This document shows, one piece after another, positions 49,521-61,502 of a stretch of DNA of 64,000 nt. The notes under the pieces were generated by a model. The model had not been told where the DNA came from. It did not search any database and saw only the letters and a list, made by a program, of their open reading frames with translations. Positions within the stretch are counted from its first letter, which is position 1. Each line of letters starts with the position of its first letter. A program made the position numbers and the translations under genes. The stretch is from Streblospio benedicti (Eukaryota; Annelida; Polychaeta; Spionida; Spionidae): NCBI GenBank assembly GCA_019095985.1, contig CM032666.1, positions 12,234,325-12,298,324 of the forward strand, read 5' to 3'.

Positions 49521-51654
49521 TTCCAACAGTGAGAATGGGACTTCTAAAGTGTTCAGTCAGTAAACGTCTCCAGAAACAAGCACAAATAATCCAGAAAATG
49601 GAACAACAACATTAAATCTTGCTCTATTTTACTGTTACCAGCATAAATCACCAAACGTAAACGGTTCACGCTGGTAAAGTGTAATGTAATACACAGACCG
49701 AGAGAGAGTCTACAGTTACAGTCTGTCAATAATCTGATGCCGCTATTTTATGTGATGAGGAACACTTTGCGTATCTCTTGAAGGTCATTTACTAACATTG
49801 CACTGTGACTTGCGAAATTGAGAAAGCAAATATTAATATTCTAACATGCAGACAGGGCGGGAGGGAATGTGACCAGCATTATTATCTAGGCGGCTCAATC
49901 CATCATTGCATAAAGCTCAAATTAAGACTAAAGAATAATGATGAGAATAAAGACTAGATATAATCTTCTAAATAAAACATAATAATTCTTTGCAGCCCTA
50001 AACTCTTCATATAATGACCACTTCTTAAATTAAAACCAATATTGAAACCATCCTCTGAATGGCGCATCATGTATATGAGAAGACTTACTGATATTTACAC
50101 TGATTTGATGGGAGAAATCCCCTCCCACTATTCATACACCCCGCATGTTCACTCAACCATGAAATGAGTTAGCTTTTCCAGATTTACGACCACCGACTTC
50201 TCTCATCTCGGGAGCTTCACACCATCACTACATTATTTATGCACGTTTTATTGCATTACGCAGGATTACCCCAGAAACACCGGCCCGCTAGACCTTTAAT
50301 CCAGAGGGGTCATTGAGTGCAGTATGAAACGGGCTGCACTTGACTGGGCAAGGGGCTGACCAGTAATGACCTGTGTCCAGTGGAGGGGGCAGCCCAATCA
50401 TCCGGTCAGTTGGAGGGCTGGTTTATGGCAACGAGTGCATGCTGGACGTAAGGTCCCATGTGTAAGTCTCACACAAGAATAGACCTTGTTTTTACGTTTG
50501 ACACGTCAAAATGAACAACTGGTATAATTATCCAAATTGTAGATAACTTGAGGACATAACACGGAAAATAACAAGTTTATTTAGATTATTTCATTTGGAT
50601 AAATTGTAAGCTAAAAATGTATACATGGTCCTTGTTAGAGGTTGTTGTGTATTTGAGTATGTACGTGTATGGAGGAGGTTGTGTATGTGAGCGCGTACGG
50701 CATTTGATAGAGGTCACGACCAGCAGCTGTCTTGGTACAAACCATGTGGTCACCAACATCATGCAGAAACTTTACTGATCATTTGACTTTAATTTGCACT
50801 TAAACAGTGACCTTTACATCCTCCATCAGCCGCCATTGCGCTGTCCACAGCAAGACCGCACTGGGGGAATCGCGACCTTCTCACCATCAGATTTGTAAAC
50901 ATCTGAGTACAGAGATACAACCTGTTGTAGTGTCAACTTTGGTAATGTGAACTTGAATGTGAAAAAAATCATTATGATGTGTTTAAAATGAACAGTTCTG
51001 TGAAAAAAGAGAGGTAACCATATGGATGCTCAATTTACTGAGAACTCACTGTATTCTTTCTGTGAAATGTTGCTGATTTTGTGTTAAGGAGAAGTGATCA
51101 TGTCTGTGCCATCTGGACAGTCAGTGATTCTGTTTGTTACATCTGGACAGTCATAAAAAAGCCACATGTGACTCACAAGCTCCAACTTTCAATGGTGTTA
51201 TTTTCACTTTACAAGGTCACGTTTGTTTTGGAGATTTCAGCAGATAAATCAGGCCAATTATCATCTAAGATAAGACATATGTTAATGAGATTGCAGGGTA
51301 TAATCTAGAAATTGGTAATAACGGGTCCTTAGACTCGCAACAATTGAAGTAATGTGTCCTCAGGCCAATACAACGGTTCCCGAGGTATACACGAAGGATG
51401 TTTTACTGATTTGAAGCAGCAAAATACGTTTACACAACACTTTGATGGATTTTTCAACCCTGTTTACACTGCAGGCATGCACCATGAAGTGAAAACTAGT
51501 TTCTATATGAATCAAAGCTTGTGGCCATCATGATTGCAAACTGTACATTTTTTAATTCGTTTGATCCTTCTAAAAAATACCTGGACTTTGTATGCACGTC
51601 TGGATTAATCACTGAGATTATAATTGTAATTCTAAATGGTCAATGTGGTCAACA

Positions 51655-51820
51655 GCAGAGACCCCCCCCCAAAAAAAAAAAAAAAAAAAAAACCAGCACC
51701 ACACACCCTGGGTTTTTTTAGAAGGCCGCGAGCATTTTCTCTTACACAGCACATGAAATCCACTAGTTGCGCCCCCCCATTTCTGAAAACCTGGATCTGC
51801 CAGTGTTCGGCCCCTAAAAC
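51655..51820. mobile_element. Non-autonomous element with a CTGGATCTGCCAGTG end
   Basis: It has a poly-C/poly-A tract at one side, a cytosine run near 51,772, and the end AACCTGGATCTGCCAGTG, related to the element at 3,574-3,850. Confidence 0.4.
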
Positions 51821-52805
51821 TGTAATTCCCTGAACAAGCAACTGACTTACAATGATTCTGATCGCAATTCTAAACAATTGTCCAACATTGAATCATGACA
51901 TAACACATGAAAATGCTGTCGCTACATAACTGAAACATGCAAATCAGCAAGTTTAATGGTGTCACGAGTTCTTGTTCTCTATCAGCCGAGGACTCAGTAA
52001 CATCTGTTATCAGTTTTCATGTGTTTTGATTGAATATCAGACGAGAAACTCGCCATAAAGTGTGTTTTATGAGAGATTCCTGTCTGCCGTGCACCCGACC
52101 GCTGGTGGCTGTACAGAGGAACCCGGGAAAGTGGACTCAGGTGGTCAGTATGGAGAGTGACCACAGGGTCACCATAGATGGACCAGACACAGATGGCCAG
52201 TACAGAGAGATGTAGCCTTTCACACAGGCCTTTGATACAAAGTAATATAATAAGTTGATGTCAGCAAGACTCTTTCACAATTCCACCTTGGTCTTCAGCT
52301 TTCCACTTAAATCGTAATCCCGGGCAGAATTATTGTTGGTTTTGATAAGATTTGATAAGATTTGAAGCACGTTCAAATATATAAGATATGTTGAAGCTAA
52401 GAGACATGACACGAGAAGTAAGTGGTCCTCACGACATGTTACGTACCTCAAACACACATTGAAGTCACACCTTTTTCTGAAATGTAAACGTGGTGGTTTA
52501 TACTGGCAGCCGCACACTGCAATCACTCGCACAATCACACAATTTTTGTGAGCTATTTTCATGGCTGTCGTAAGTTGATGCATTAAAATCGAACTTGAGA
52601 GATTAGATTAAAAAAGTGGGCTATCGGAAATTTTGAAGTAGCATAGTGATTCATAATGTAATATAATACGAAGGAAAATTGCGATTTGTTCCGAGTTCTC
52701 CATAAATTTGACATATTTTCGATCTCAGGAATTTGATATTACTGAGTTCAGATCGATATATGCAATACAGATCAGACATGCAAACGTGATCTAAAACACG
52801 GCTTT

Positions 52806-52910
52806 AGTACAATACAACCTATAAATCAGACTACCTTCATAACCTATAAGCAACACCACTTTTATAAGAAGACCACCTTTCTTGTTCGAGATAACCGGCT
52901 CCTACTGTAC
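52806..52910. mobile_element. Pogo-like MITE fragment
   Basis: It begins AGTACAATACAACCTATA and ends CGGCTCCTACTGTA, with two gaccaccttt subrepeats. Confidence 0.45.
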
Positions 52911-54224
52911 CCACCCACATATATCACACTATTTTCTGGCATGTAGCAAACATTTTTTTATTTCTATGTCAATTTCTTTTTGCATCTTGAAAACACGATG
53001 AATCAGTCGCAATCTAGATGCAAAAAGTCACGAGTCCGCTAAACTGGGCCAAAAACAAAGCCGTAAACTGGGAAATGGGCACAGTTTTTTACCTACACCT
53101 TAGATGTGGTATGAAAAAGTGAGACAGATGAATGAGGTGTGATAATACGGACATCAAAATAGCAATGTGCAATCTGGTGAATCAAACACCATTATGGTCA
53201 CGTTGAGCGTATTTTAGTCGGCATTCCAGTCTCCAACGGGCTTTTCCACACACCAGCCATGTTGTCACCAGATACGGGCATTTTACAACATGAAGACCAC
53301 GCAAATGCATGAATGTCTATGCACCAAACGTCGCCATGAATGGGCCGTTTTAAAAGGCTTTATTTTTTTCATCATTGGAAACATAACATCACAACATAGT
53401 TATTTAAGTTCTTTGATAACATGCAACATGAAAAAAGTTTGTGCATGAAACGGATCCGTAGTCAGCACCAATGTCTACACCAGTAGCAGTGCGAGAAATA
53501 AGTAAGGTGCACACGGGCACAGAATCACACACCTGGTTTACGAGGGATTAAAATATCACAACCGCTGTAAATGCCCAATCGCAGCGGCAGTTTTAGTGTT
53601 TTATGGACAACAACCGACTTTTCGCCTTCATAGTTATGTGTACTCGAACAGTTTGTGTGGCTTCTTGTTTATATTTGAGTAGCAGAAGTCAGACTGGCTT
53701 TGTAAATCTCTGAAACAATTGAAAGAACAAAAAGTAACACCACAACCTTTATGTATTTCCAACGGTTTTAGCAACAATAGACCAGCAAAAAAGATGAATC
53801 TAGATTAATAGCATAGTCACATGCACTATTCAGACATCTTTTTTAACATGCCCTTTTGTATAACACAACAGTTTAACCTAACCATAAAAGCACAATGACA
53901 TAAAGAACACCATAGTCCCCAAGGGTCCATCCACACAAGTTCCTCTGTATCTCCTAATCATTTTATTGCCCGCCACTTAACACACTTTCGTAACATATCT
54001 CCTCCTTCAAGGTTGTTTACCGACTCTCTTATCTTCCTTCAAGGCCAAATCTGTCAGACAGCTACAGAGCAAACTCCGTGAAGTGACCAAGGAAATACAG
54101 CATGTGAAAAAGGTAGATTTGTGTACATCTAAACGGTGGTAGTTAGAATCATTCTGGTTCCAACGCACAGACAAACAGAATGCAGTAGATTGTGCTTGTG
54201 TTTATCACATAATAGCCTCTAATA

Positions 54225-54420
54225 TACAATAGAACCTGTCTACTAAGACCACTTGTCGGACCTACTTAAATTGGTATCAATGGAGATGTGATGTTGATAA
54301 GGAGGTTCTTATTGGAATTACTAAGAATCATTTTGAAGGATTGGGAGCGAGAAAGGTGTGATCTTATTGTAGAGATGGTCTCATTCTAGAGGTGGTCTTA
54401 GTTGATGTTTCTACTGCCTA
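54225..54420. mobile_element. Pogo-like MITE in the right-arm-only block
   Basis: It begins TACAATAGAACCTGTCTACT and ends GATGTTTCTACTGCC. The interior (TTTTGAAGGATTGGGA) is close to the subtype at 14,658 and 32,656. Confidence 0.6.
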
Positions 54421-54505
54421 TACACATCCGTTCCCGCTGTTCCAGATGTCTGAAAGCATTATGCTGTCAGCCGCTCACACAATCAGTGAATGTCCACTGC
54501 CAACG

Positions 54506-54545
54506 GTGACCCTACAGTGACCATACAGTGACCTTACGGTGACAA
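54506..54545. repeat. 12-bp tandem repeat (AGTGACCATAC type)
   Basis: About three and a half copies of a gtgacc-tacggt unit. Confidence 0.65.
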
Positions 54546-54887
54546 CAGAAAACAACATGTCAATTACGCGCTATGGGAGATAGAAGCAAGGCCAAAGCCG
54601 GAGTCAAAGTGCGGTATATAATGCATACTGGACACATATTTTAACGGACTTTACATCTGCACCAGGTCATTGGCATCATCTCCCATGAACAGACCTCTGT
54701 AAAGCGGCTTTGCGATGGTGTATTTGACCTTATGGGTGACCCCAGATGAAAGTGGTCACCGCACATCAAAGCTCAATAAACACGCCACGTGCTTACGTGC
54801 CATAGGCACCTCCAGTCTCTAGTTTTAACGTCCCACAGACACCTCCAGTCTCTAGTGGAACGTGTTGTATGATGGTCGATTGTACAG

Positions 54888-55229
54888 CACAACATCTGTA
54901 TGAAGACCAGAAACTGACCTCAAGTGGTCTCATTCGTATTGCAGTGGTGGTCTCTTATGGAGGTTCACAGTGGTCTATCTATGTACGTTTGGAACCACAA
55001 TATTTTTATTATCATAAATGTGTTTGTTCTTTGAGAGGCTAACATAATCAGTGATATATTAATGGCGGTTTGGAACTCAGAGAAATGGTCTCATTACAGA
55101 GGTGGCCTGTTAATAGTGGTTTCGAAATAGTCTATTTATGGGTGATTGATACTAAGGAAAACAATGTTATCTTCACATAGAGGTGGTCTCTACATAGAGG
55201 AGGTCTCAGTGAGAGGTTGTATTGTATCT
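54888..55229. mobile_element. Long composite pogo-like MITE
   Basis: Many tggtctcttatggaggtt-type subrepeats run for about 340 bp, ending GAGAGGTTGTATTGTA. It is probably two merged copies. Confidence 0.5.
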
Positions 55230-55923
55230 TCCCCTGGGCAGGTTGTATAATCGTGGTTCAGGGTCAGTGCTATAATACTCTGTGGTATTTACTGCTTGTC
55301 AGCCAGATTCTCATCAGTTCATTGGCACATCATTTGCTTACATGTACATCAAAGAATATTCAAATGTTGTGTCAATCGTTAGATTTATGGTTACGTTTGT
55401 TTTATTTCGTACTGAAAGTACACAGTGACATACAAACACAACTTTTCTTTAAAAGACGTCCATAGTAGACAGCAATACATACTACTCATATAGGTTTTGA
55501 AAAGAAGTACCTCAACATCTTCAGAGCACATTTTAAACCTACTAATTAACATATACATTACCTGGTGCGTAAATTAATCATTGTCTAATGACGATTGAAT
55601 GAACACCCCGAGATACTTGGTATTATCCACAAGTGGTACAATTTAGTCATTGCATACGTTTTAACTTACATAGGTTTTAAATACAAAACTATGAAGCCCC
55701 TTGAAAGTCTTATGGAGGCATCAGTATTTTGAGTTCTAATTTTTATGTTCATGCGATGAAGTTTCATCTGAAGTGTTTCCCTATTTACCTGCAATGATTG
55801 TCCATAAGCCCACTTGATAATCAGAGTTAAGAACAAACTGACATGGCGAATCTGCCCACATTTAGAGTTGAACAAGTTGATGTAACAGAATTCAGGTCAA
55901 CACCAACAAACAGACGCGATCTA

Positions 55924-56073
55924 GTACAGTACAACCTATAAATTCAGACCACCTTCATAAAGAGACCAAAGGCTTTCCAAAACGACAACTGTGAAGCTGC
56001 ATAAAGAGACCACCTCGATATTGAGATTGCTTGAGACCAGTAGTTGGGTGGTCTGATAGAGAGGTTCTACTGT
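55924..56073. mobile_element. Pogo-like MITE
   Basis: It begins TACAGTACAACCTATAAATT and ends GATAGAGAGGTTCTACTG. Confidence 0.65.
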
Positions 56074-56115
56074 TAAAATGTTACCCGCGGAGATTTGTGG
56101 GAACTTATTTTATCA

Positions 56116-56133
56116 GTGGCGCCACCTGTCAGC
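56116..56133 (-). promoter_or_regulatory. CTCF-like motif in the outer right arm
   Basis: On the minus strand GCTGACAGGTGGCGCCAC holds CAGGTGGCGC, matching the second half of the CTCF core (YAGRKGGCRS). The first half is diverged. It has no left-arm partner. Confidence 0.25.
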
Positions 56134-57199
56134 TAAAGATGGTAACTGCAAAGCGCCATATAGTGGTGGCCAATTGAACTAGCTTCAAAGTGGGTGATGT
56201 ACACAAGGTTTGGTAATGACATCAAAACCAAAAGTGTTTATAAGTACAGTGCTTCCTCACTTTAACAGTTTGTTTCTTTGTAGAAATGGGACCATTGTCA
56301 CCACCCTTGAAGAAAGCTGAAAATTAGTACATAATTTTTGATCAGAAGTTTAAATGTTTTTGTTATTTGCAGATATGAAGATTTTAATGTGATGCTTGAT
56401 TTTATTACAAGTCCACAGCCACAGAGGTTTCAATCTAAACGAACAACATAACAATTTAGAAACATCATCAGGTTTGCAATGGTAAATGCTTTAGTTCTCA
56501 ACTTCATTTTGTATCTCATCATTTGTTGGGCGAACAACATCAGGTAAATAACAGCCTTAATCCACTGCAGGACCTAAAACACGTCCTGACAAAACTATTC
56601 AATACAGAAGCAATAGTGTATCCAATTCGCCAATTATTTTTTTTTATTTATTTTTTTTGTAACACAAAGAGCATGAATTAACTGAGGTTATTGGACGTCA
56701 GGAAACGATTTAACGAGATTGATTTCAAATTGCTATATTTCATAGAAATGGCCCATTTTTATTGTGTGATCTTTCGTAAACAAAGCCCATAAAAACAAAA
56801 GCTTCCGTCCGGCACTGAATTTATGATTCTCGAAGTGCATTGATTATGCAGAAGCATTTTTGTTTAAAACACGACCGTCTAAAGTTTACCATTCCCAGAG
56901 ATCTGATATCTGTGTCAACCAAAAAAGGTGCGTTCATAATCACCCAAAACACGATTTTACGACATAAAACGAATGGAAAATATGCTTGTCTGTGAATGTG
57001 AGAATACAATGAAACCAAAATCTTGACGGGTTTATGTGAAATGTATTTGGTTCACATTACAATATGGTAATTAAAATGAAACTTTGAATTTGAATAAAAA
57101 AATAGAATGAAACAAATCATCGGTTGTGAGGTGAGTATTATGCTCATGGGAAGTAACATTAAAACACAACCAGGTTTGACAAGATTTTTAGCATAATTC

Positions 57200-57655
57200 A
57201 ACAATTTACACCAGAGGATTCTTTTTCTCCAAGTCTAAAGGGTATAGCCACTGCCGGGATTCAAACCCTGGACCACTGTGGGTGTAAGTATTGCCATAGA
57301 AGAGATTCTTTCTTCAAGTCTATTGGGCTTTTGGTTACATTTGATGTCGACTGTAGAGGACAGATACTCAAGACAACGTTAGGTTTCCATAGTTTTTATA
57401 CAACTGACGAGAACATGTACATAAACAAATGATATAGTATAAAGACAGAGAAATACACAAGACGTTAAAGAGTACAATATAATCTACATTTATAGTCTGC
57501 AATAGATGTTGCACTCGTGGAGACGCTTGCAATTAACAGCTACTTGTATATCACATAGTCACTGCCGAGACTCTAACCCTGACAACTGTGAGTGTAAGTA
57601 TAGAGGGTTATTTCTCAACATATCACAAAGCCACTGCCGGTGTTCTCTCGGAAGA
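57200..57655 (-). repeat. tRNA-like SINE repeats at the right outer end
   Basis: CACTGCCGGGATTCAAACCC (about 57,251) is the reverse complement of the tRNA-like segment at 1,562. Another unit lies at 57,560-57,650, with about 190 bp of extra sequence between them that the left arm lacks. The inverted repeat stops just beyond. Confidence 0.5.
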
Positions 57656-59177
57656 GGCATTTCAATTCAGGCAGACTTATGGGGGGGCATGGGAGGTTTC
57701 AGGCGTATTATTAGACGGGGTAGGTTGTTTTTAGGAAATTATATGAAGAAAAGATAGGTAGATGTAGCCAAGGGGGGGTGAATATTGACTATAACTTTGG
57801 AAATATAAATTTATGCTGATTGGGAATTACCTAATTATTGGTACGCCGCAGAGTATAACATGTCTTTGGACATGTGCTAGGTGTACTTGTTGTATATTGA
57901 TTTATTTGTGTACATTTTCATTTTGATTTGTACCTGAGGAATCCAGGATAATGCACAATATTGTGAAATTAAGATTAAGATTTTCAAAGCATCGTAACTA
58001 ACTTTATTTAACTTTGATATCAGTTTTAATTGGTCACTTGTTTTCGTGAATATTGACTTTTTCAAACATTATCTTGTTGTACCTACATGTTCGAGATAAC
58101 GATTCCTACTGTATTCATGCAGCTTAATCTTCCACTTATCTTAAATAGTATATAAATATACGCCAGAGGCGTTTGGGTTAAAAAATCAATGCAGGATGTG
58201 GGCTTTTACATGAAGGTGCATGTGCATTGGAATTTCATTGTTAAGATTTTTGATACAATCCATTTAGAGTGGGCCTACATGATGTGAGGGACCCTTTAAC
58301 TCGAAATCTATGAATAACTCCTGGGAAATAACTCGTCCAACAAAACCTGCCACAGTGTCCGTTCAATACTTCAAATAATTTTGGAAAACTGAATTTTTTC
58401 AATTTTTCTCTCTTCAAGTTCGAGTTCAAAGAGCTCCAAGGACTTTTTTATACTTTGTATTCAATGTTCTTGTCATTGGCAGATCCAGGTCTTAGGCAAG
58501 TGGGGGGGCGCATGAAGGGATTTAATAAAAACCCTATGAAAAAAGTATTTTGGTCGGAAAAGGGAGGGCACTTGCTCCCAGCCCTAACACCCCCACCCCT
58601 AGATCTTTGAATCGACACTGATCACACTTAGTTCTCTTTTGATCCCCTTTTTATAGCAGAATTGGAAACCATATTTAGCCAGCCTTTGCACTGATGATCT
58701 TGTTTGTTATCAACACAGTATTTTACAAAACAGTACGCCAGATTCGAAAATATAATGTTTGACATAGGGTGTCGCGTTCATTTCTAAACGGAATGTAACC
58801 ACGGTAATATCAGGTGATTCACTTAGCATAATATATCCTTTATGCTTTAAATCTGAGGAATGTGGTTGCTTTAAAGTTGTAGTATATAATATGTAAGGCG
58901 TTAACCACTTTGAAGGGGAAATGGAACAGCCCGTGATTCTGATCTAAATGTAGAAATAATGCTGTCAAGAAGTAAGCTATAATACTATACATTGAATAAT
59001 GAAATGACCTAGCTGCATTCAAGCACGATCTCGCCTAGATTACAGTGTGGTCAAGTAGTGTGTTGTAATTGGAAAAATGAACAGCAAATGCGACTTTTTG
59101 CAGGGCATTGAAATTCAAAATGAAACTCCAGGAATGTGCTGTGCAGGGGGAAAGTTTCAAACGAGCCTCGATTTTGG
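57656..59177. other. Right flank outside the inverted repeat
   Basis: AT-rich sequence without a recognisable gene. It contains a pogo-like end remnant near 58,085-58,115 and a cytosine/guanine-run element at 58,472-58,622, described separately. Confidence 0.5.
58472..58622. mobile_element. Non-autonomous element, GGCAGATCCAG family
   Basis: It begins CATTGGCAGATCCAGGTC, has a G run at 58,501-58,507 and C-rich blocks near 58,580-58,600, and ends around GAATCGACACTGAT. It is related to 3,574-3,850 and 51,655-51,820. Confidence 0.45.
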
Positions 59178-59331
59178 AGAAATATAATAAACAATGATTG
59201 AGATTAGATGCAATATTATAAATTTAATAAATTTTACAGATTTTTCGGTATGAAAACAAATTATCGAAAATTTGTAAAACTTATTAAATTTGTAATATTG
59301 CATCTAATCTCAATCATTGCTTATTATTTTT
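59178..59331. repeat. Foldback hairpin, arms of about 65 bp
   Basis: The left arm contains CAATGATTGAGATTAGATGC and the right arm its reverse complement. Pairing extends through the flanking aataataa sequence and inward to about 59,245 / 59,267, leaving a loop of about 20 bases. By eye the arms are over 90% complementary. It looks like a foldback MITE; no clear target duplication was found. Confidence 0.8.
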
Positions 59332-60147
59332 TTCTAATCAATGGATGCGGCACAGCAATTACTACATTTATTTCTCATTTGAAGGTTCGTCCGTCCCGCT
59401 GAAAGAGGACGTTATGATTCCCCTGTTGGAGGTTGGGTTGGGTATGGACTATGGACCTTTCCGAAAACGTATGTATATAACGGTCTGTGCACGTGGCTTT
59501 TTACGTTAGACGTACGAATCGGAAAGGTACATTGGTGCCATTCTCTGTGACAGACACATTCGGCAATCCTGGATGTTTTCGCTACTCTCATAGACTAGGC
59601 AGATTTTCAGAAAATGTGCATATTAAAAGAGTGATGGAGGCATTTCATGTTCACGGCTGGCAAATTTTTTTTTTAGATGTATTTTTTAGGTGCTAAATTG
59701 ATCTAAGGTGTTTGCCCGGCTCGATTTTTCAACCGTTAACCCGTAAACGCGAAAAATTCAAAATGGCCACCACCGAATCATGAAAAGTCACATTTAGCCA
59801 TATCTTTGGTACTAAACATGGCAGAAACATAAATAAAACATCAACATGTATGTTTTTGGTACAAGGAATGCATTGAGATCATGTTCTAACCTTAAATATG
59901 TCCAGAAATCAAGATAATGACTGCATAAGTTAAAATTTACCACTATTTACATGCATAATGTTCCGCCCCCACCCTCATGCATCATTGGCTTGTGGCATAT
60001 TAATGATATACATTTGATGCCATTTTATTGTTTCTATCTGTGATATATGTATTTGTGTGTGATAAAAAGTCAAATAATGAAAAAATCAAATGTCCACATG
60101 TTGTTTATTTTTATATTTTGTGTTGAAAACAGCTAGCAGCACGCAGG
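59332..60147. other. Spacer before the second LTR element
   Basis: No gene is recognisable. It is AT-rich, with a few short plus-strand frames that lack motifs. Confidence 0.45.
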
Positions 60148-60564
60148 TGTGACGATCGTCACGCCACACATGTAAACAAAACGGGCGATATTATAAGAAA
60201 ACGAATAATACAGGACAAAGCAATAATGTAACAAGCTTCAAAATAATTACCTGGGTTCAGTATCTGTGATATTTGAACATGATTGTTAAATTTAATGAAA
60301 TCAATGAGTCTCTAGCAAGAATTTGAGATGTTTTGACAAGCAAAAATAATATGACTCCATGACAGCTAGTCCATCGGAAATGGTAAATTATTGCGCAAGT
60401 GATGCGACCCAAATTATATAACAGCTAATATCTTAATTAAATCCAAGAAACACTGATTTACACTAAAAAGAGACAATATTGAATAAAACAATCAATTATA
60501 TGTCACATCTGGCGAACAGACACCTCCTAAAAGCCCTGTTCAAATCCGATGTCCTCGGAACTAG

Positions 60565-60584
60565 TTCCTGGAAGGTTCCTGGAA
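60565..60584 (+). promoter_or_regulatory. Two tandem TTCCTGGAA palindromes in the LTR
   Basis: TTCCTGGAA at 60,565-60,573 and 60,576-60,584 fits the STAT-type TTCNNNGAA pattern, about 40 bp upstream of the TATA box. Binding is untested. Confidence 0.4.
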
Positions 60585-60620
60585 GGTGGAAGGATACAGC
60601 CAAAATACCGCTCAAATTTC

Positions 60621-60630
60621 AGTATAAAAG
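60621..60630 (+). promoter_or_regulatory. TATA box of the LTR promoter
   Basis: AGTATAAAAG is a strong TATA match inside the LTR, upstream of the tandem repeats and the polyadenylation signal. Confidence 0.55.
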
Positions 60631-61417
60631 GAGGAGAATCGAGCAGTCACCAGCAGTGGAGTGGCGCAGAGCAGCGCTGCAGGAGTCCGCGGGAAAGCGG
60701 AGAAGACGGAGGCCGGCCCAGAAGACAAGGAACAAGCCCAGAAGCAGGGGAAAGCCGAAGATAGAAGAGTAGCAGTCTCCAGCCAAGAAGAGGAGCCACA
60801 GAAAAGTGGAGCCCGGCTGCAGAAGAGGAAAGTTCAAGTCCAGAAGAGTAGCAGTTTCCAGCCAAGAAGAGGAGCCACAAGAAAAGTGGAGCCCGGCTGC
60901 AGAAGATGAAAAGTTCAAGTCCAGAAGAGTAGCAGTTTCCAGCCAAGAAGAGGAGCCACAGGAAAGTGGAGCCCGGCTGCAGAAGAAGAAGAGAAGTTCA
61001 AGTCCAGAAAAGTAGCAGTTTCCAGCCCAGAAGAGGACAAGTTCCAGGTGTGAGGAGCAGCAAGAATTGGCGCAGGATCCCAATTCTTAGGAGCAGCTGG
61101 ACCGAAGAAAGAAGCAAGAAGCCCTGCACAAGTGCCAGGTCTAGGGGAGACCCAACGAAGAAGCAAGAAGTCCTGCACAAGTGCCAGGTCTAAGTAAGAC
61201 CCAACGACAAAGATTGCTAGCAGTGTGAAGATTAGAAGCAAGTTGGCATCCCCGCGAAAGCATCAGGTTGAGAGCCGAGGTGTTGTCCACGAGAAGTACT
61301 GCCACTGCGGGTGTAGACCTGAACGATCACTGCCAAAGACATTATTCTGTTTAAATATTACAAACAGGACTTTATATTGATTATATGATTTTGCTTGTAT
61401 TAAGTGTGTTTGTGATT

Positions 61418-61423
61418 AATAAA
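61418..61423 (+). terminator. Polyadenylation signal in the LTR
   Basis: AATAAA lies 80 bp before the inferred LTR end, the expected place for the R-region signal. Confidence 0.5.
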
Positions 61424-61502
61424 ATACATATAAGCAGTTATTGATCTCTTTATTTACTTCCCTAGGTACACACACATTAACTAAAAAAGGGGATTTCGCC
61501 AC

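Larger units (their letters stand above)
44830..56440. other. Right-arm-only block of about 11.6 kb
   Basis: The flanks match left-arm positions about 3,230 and 2,520, but this block itself has no left counterpart. It contains a SINE-like repeat near 45.3 kb, scattered pogo-like MITEs, short tandem repeats and a CTCF-like motif at 56.1 kb. No gene is recognisable, and the short frames in it lack motifs. It is either a deletion from the left arm or an insertion or retention in the right. Confidence 0.7.
32551..57655 (-). repeat. Right arm of the giant imperfect inverted repeat
   Basis: This is the reverse-complement partner of 1,485-14,935, but about 25.1 kb long against 13.45 kb. Most of the excess is one block, about 44,830-56,440, which lies where the left arm has only about 700 bp of unrelated sequence (about 2,520-3,230). 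Smaller length differences come from MITE insertions and deletions, for example an extra 190 bp near 57,345-57,535. The outer end falls within tRNA-like repeat sequence, mirroring the left outer end. No intact gene is evident. Confidence 0.93.

Noticed and set aside
1485-57655. The whole palindrome as one giant transposon or virus-like element with long inverted ends
   Set aside because: No transposase, capsid or other replication gene was seen, no target duplication was visible, and the arms contain ordinary dispersed elements throughout. An inverted segmental duplication explains it better.
60619-61241. Several long minus-strand and plus-strand frames in the LTR
   Set aside because: They arise from the 80-bp tandem units, which happen to lack stops in several frames.
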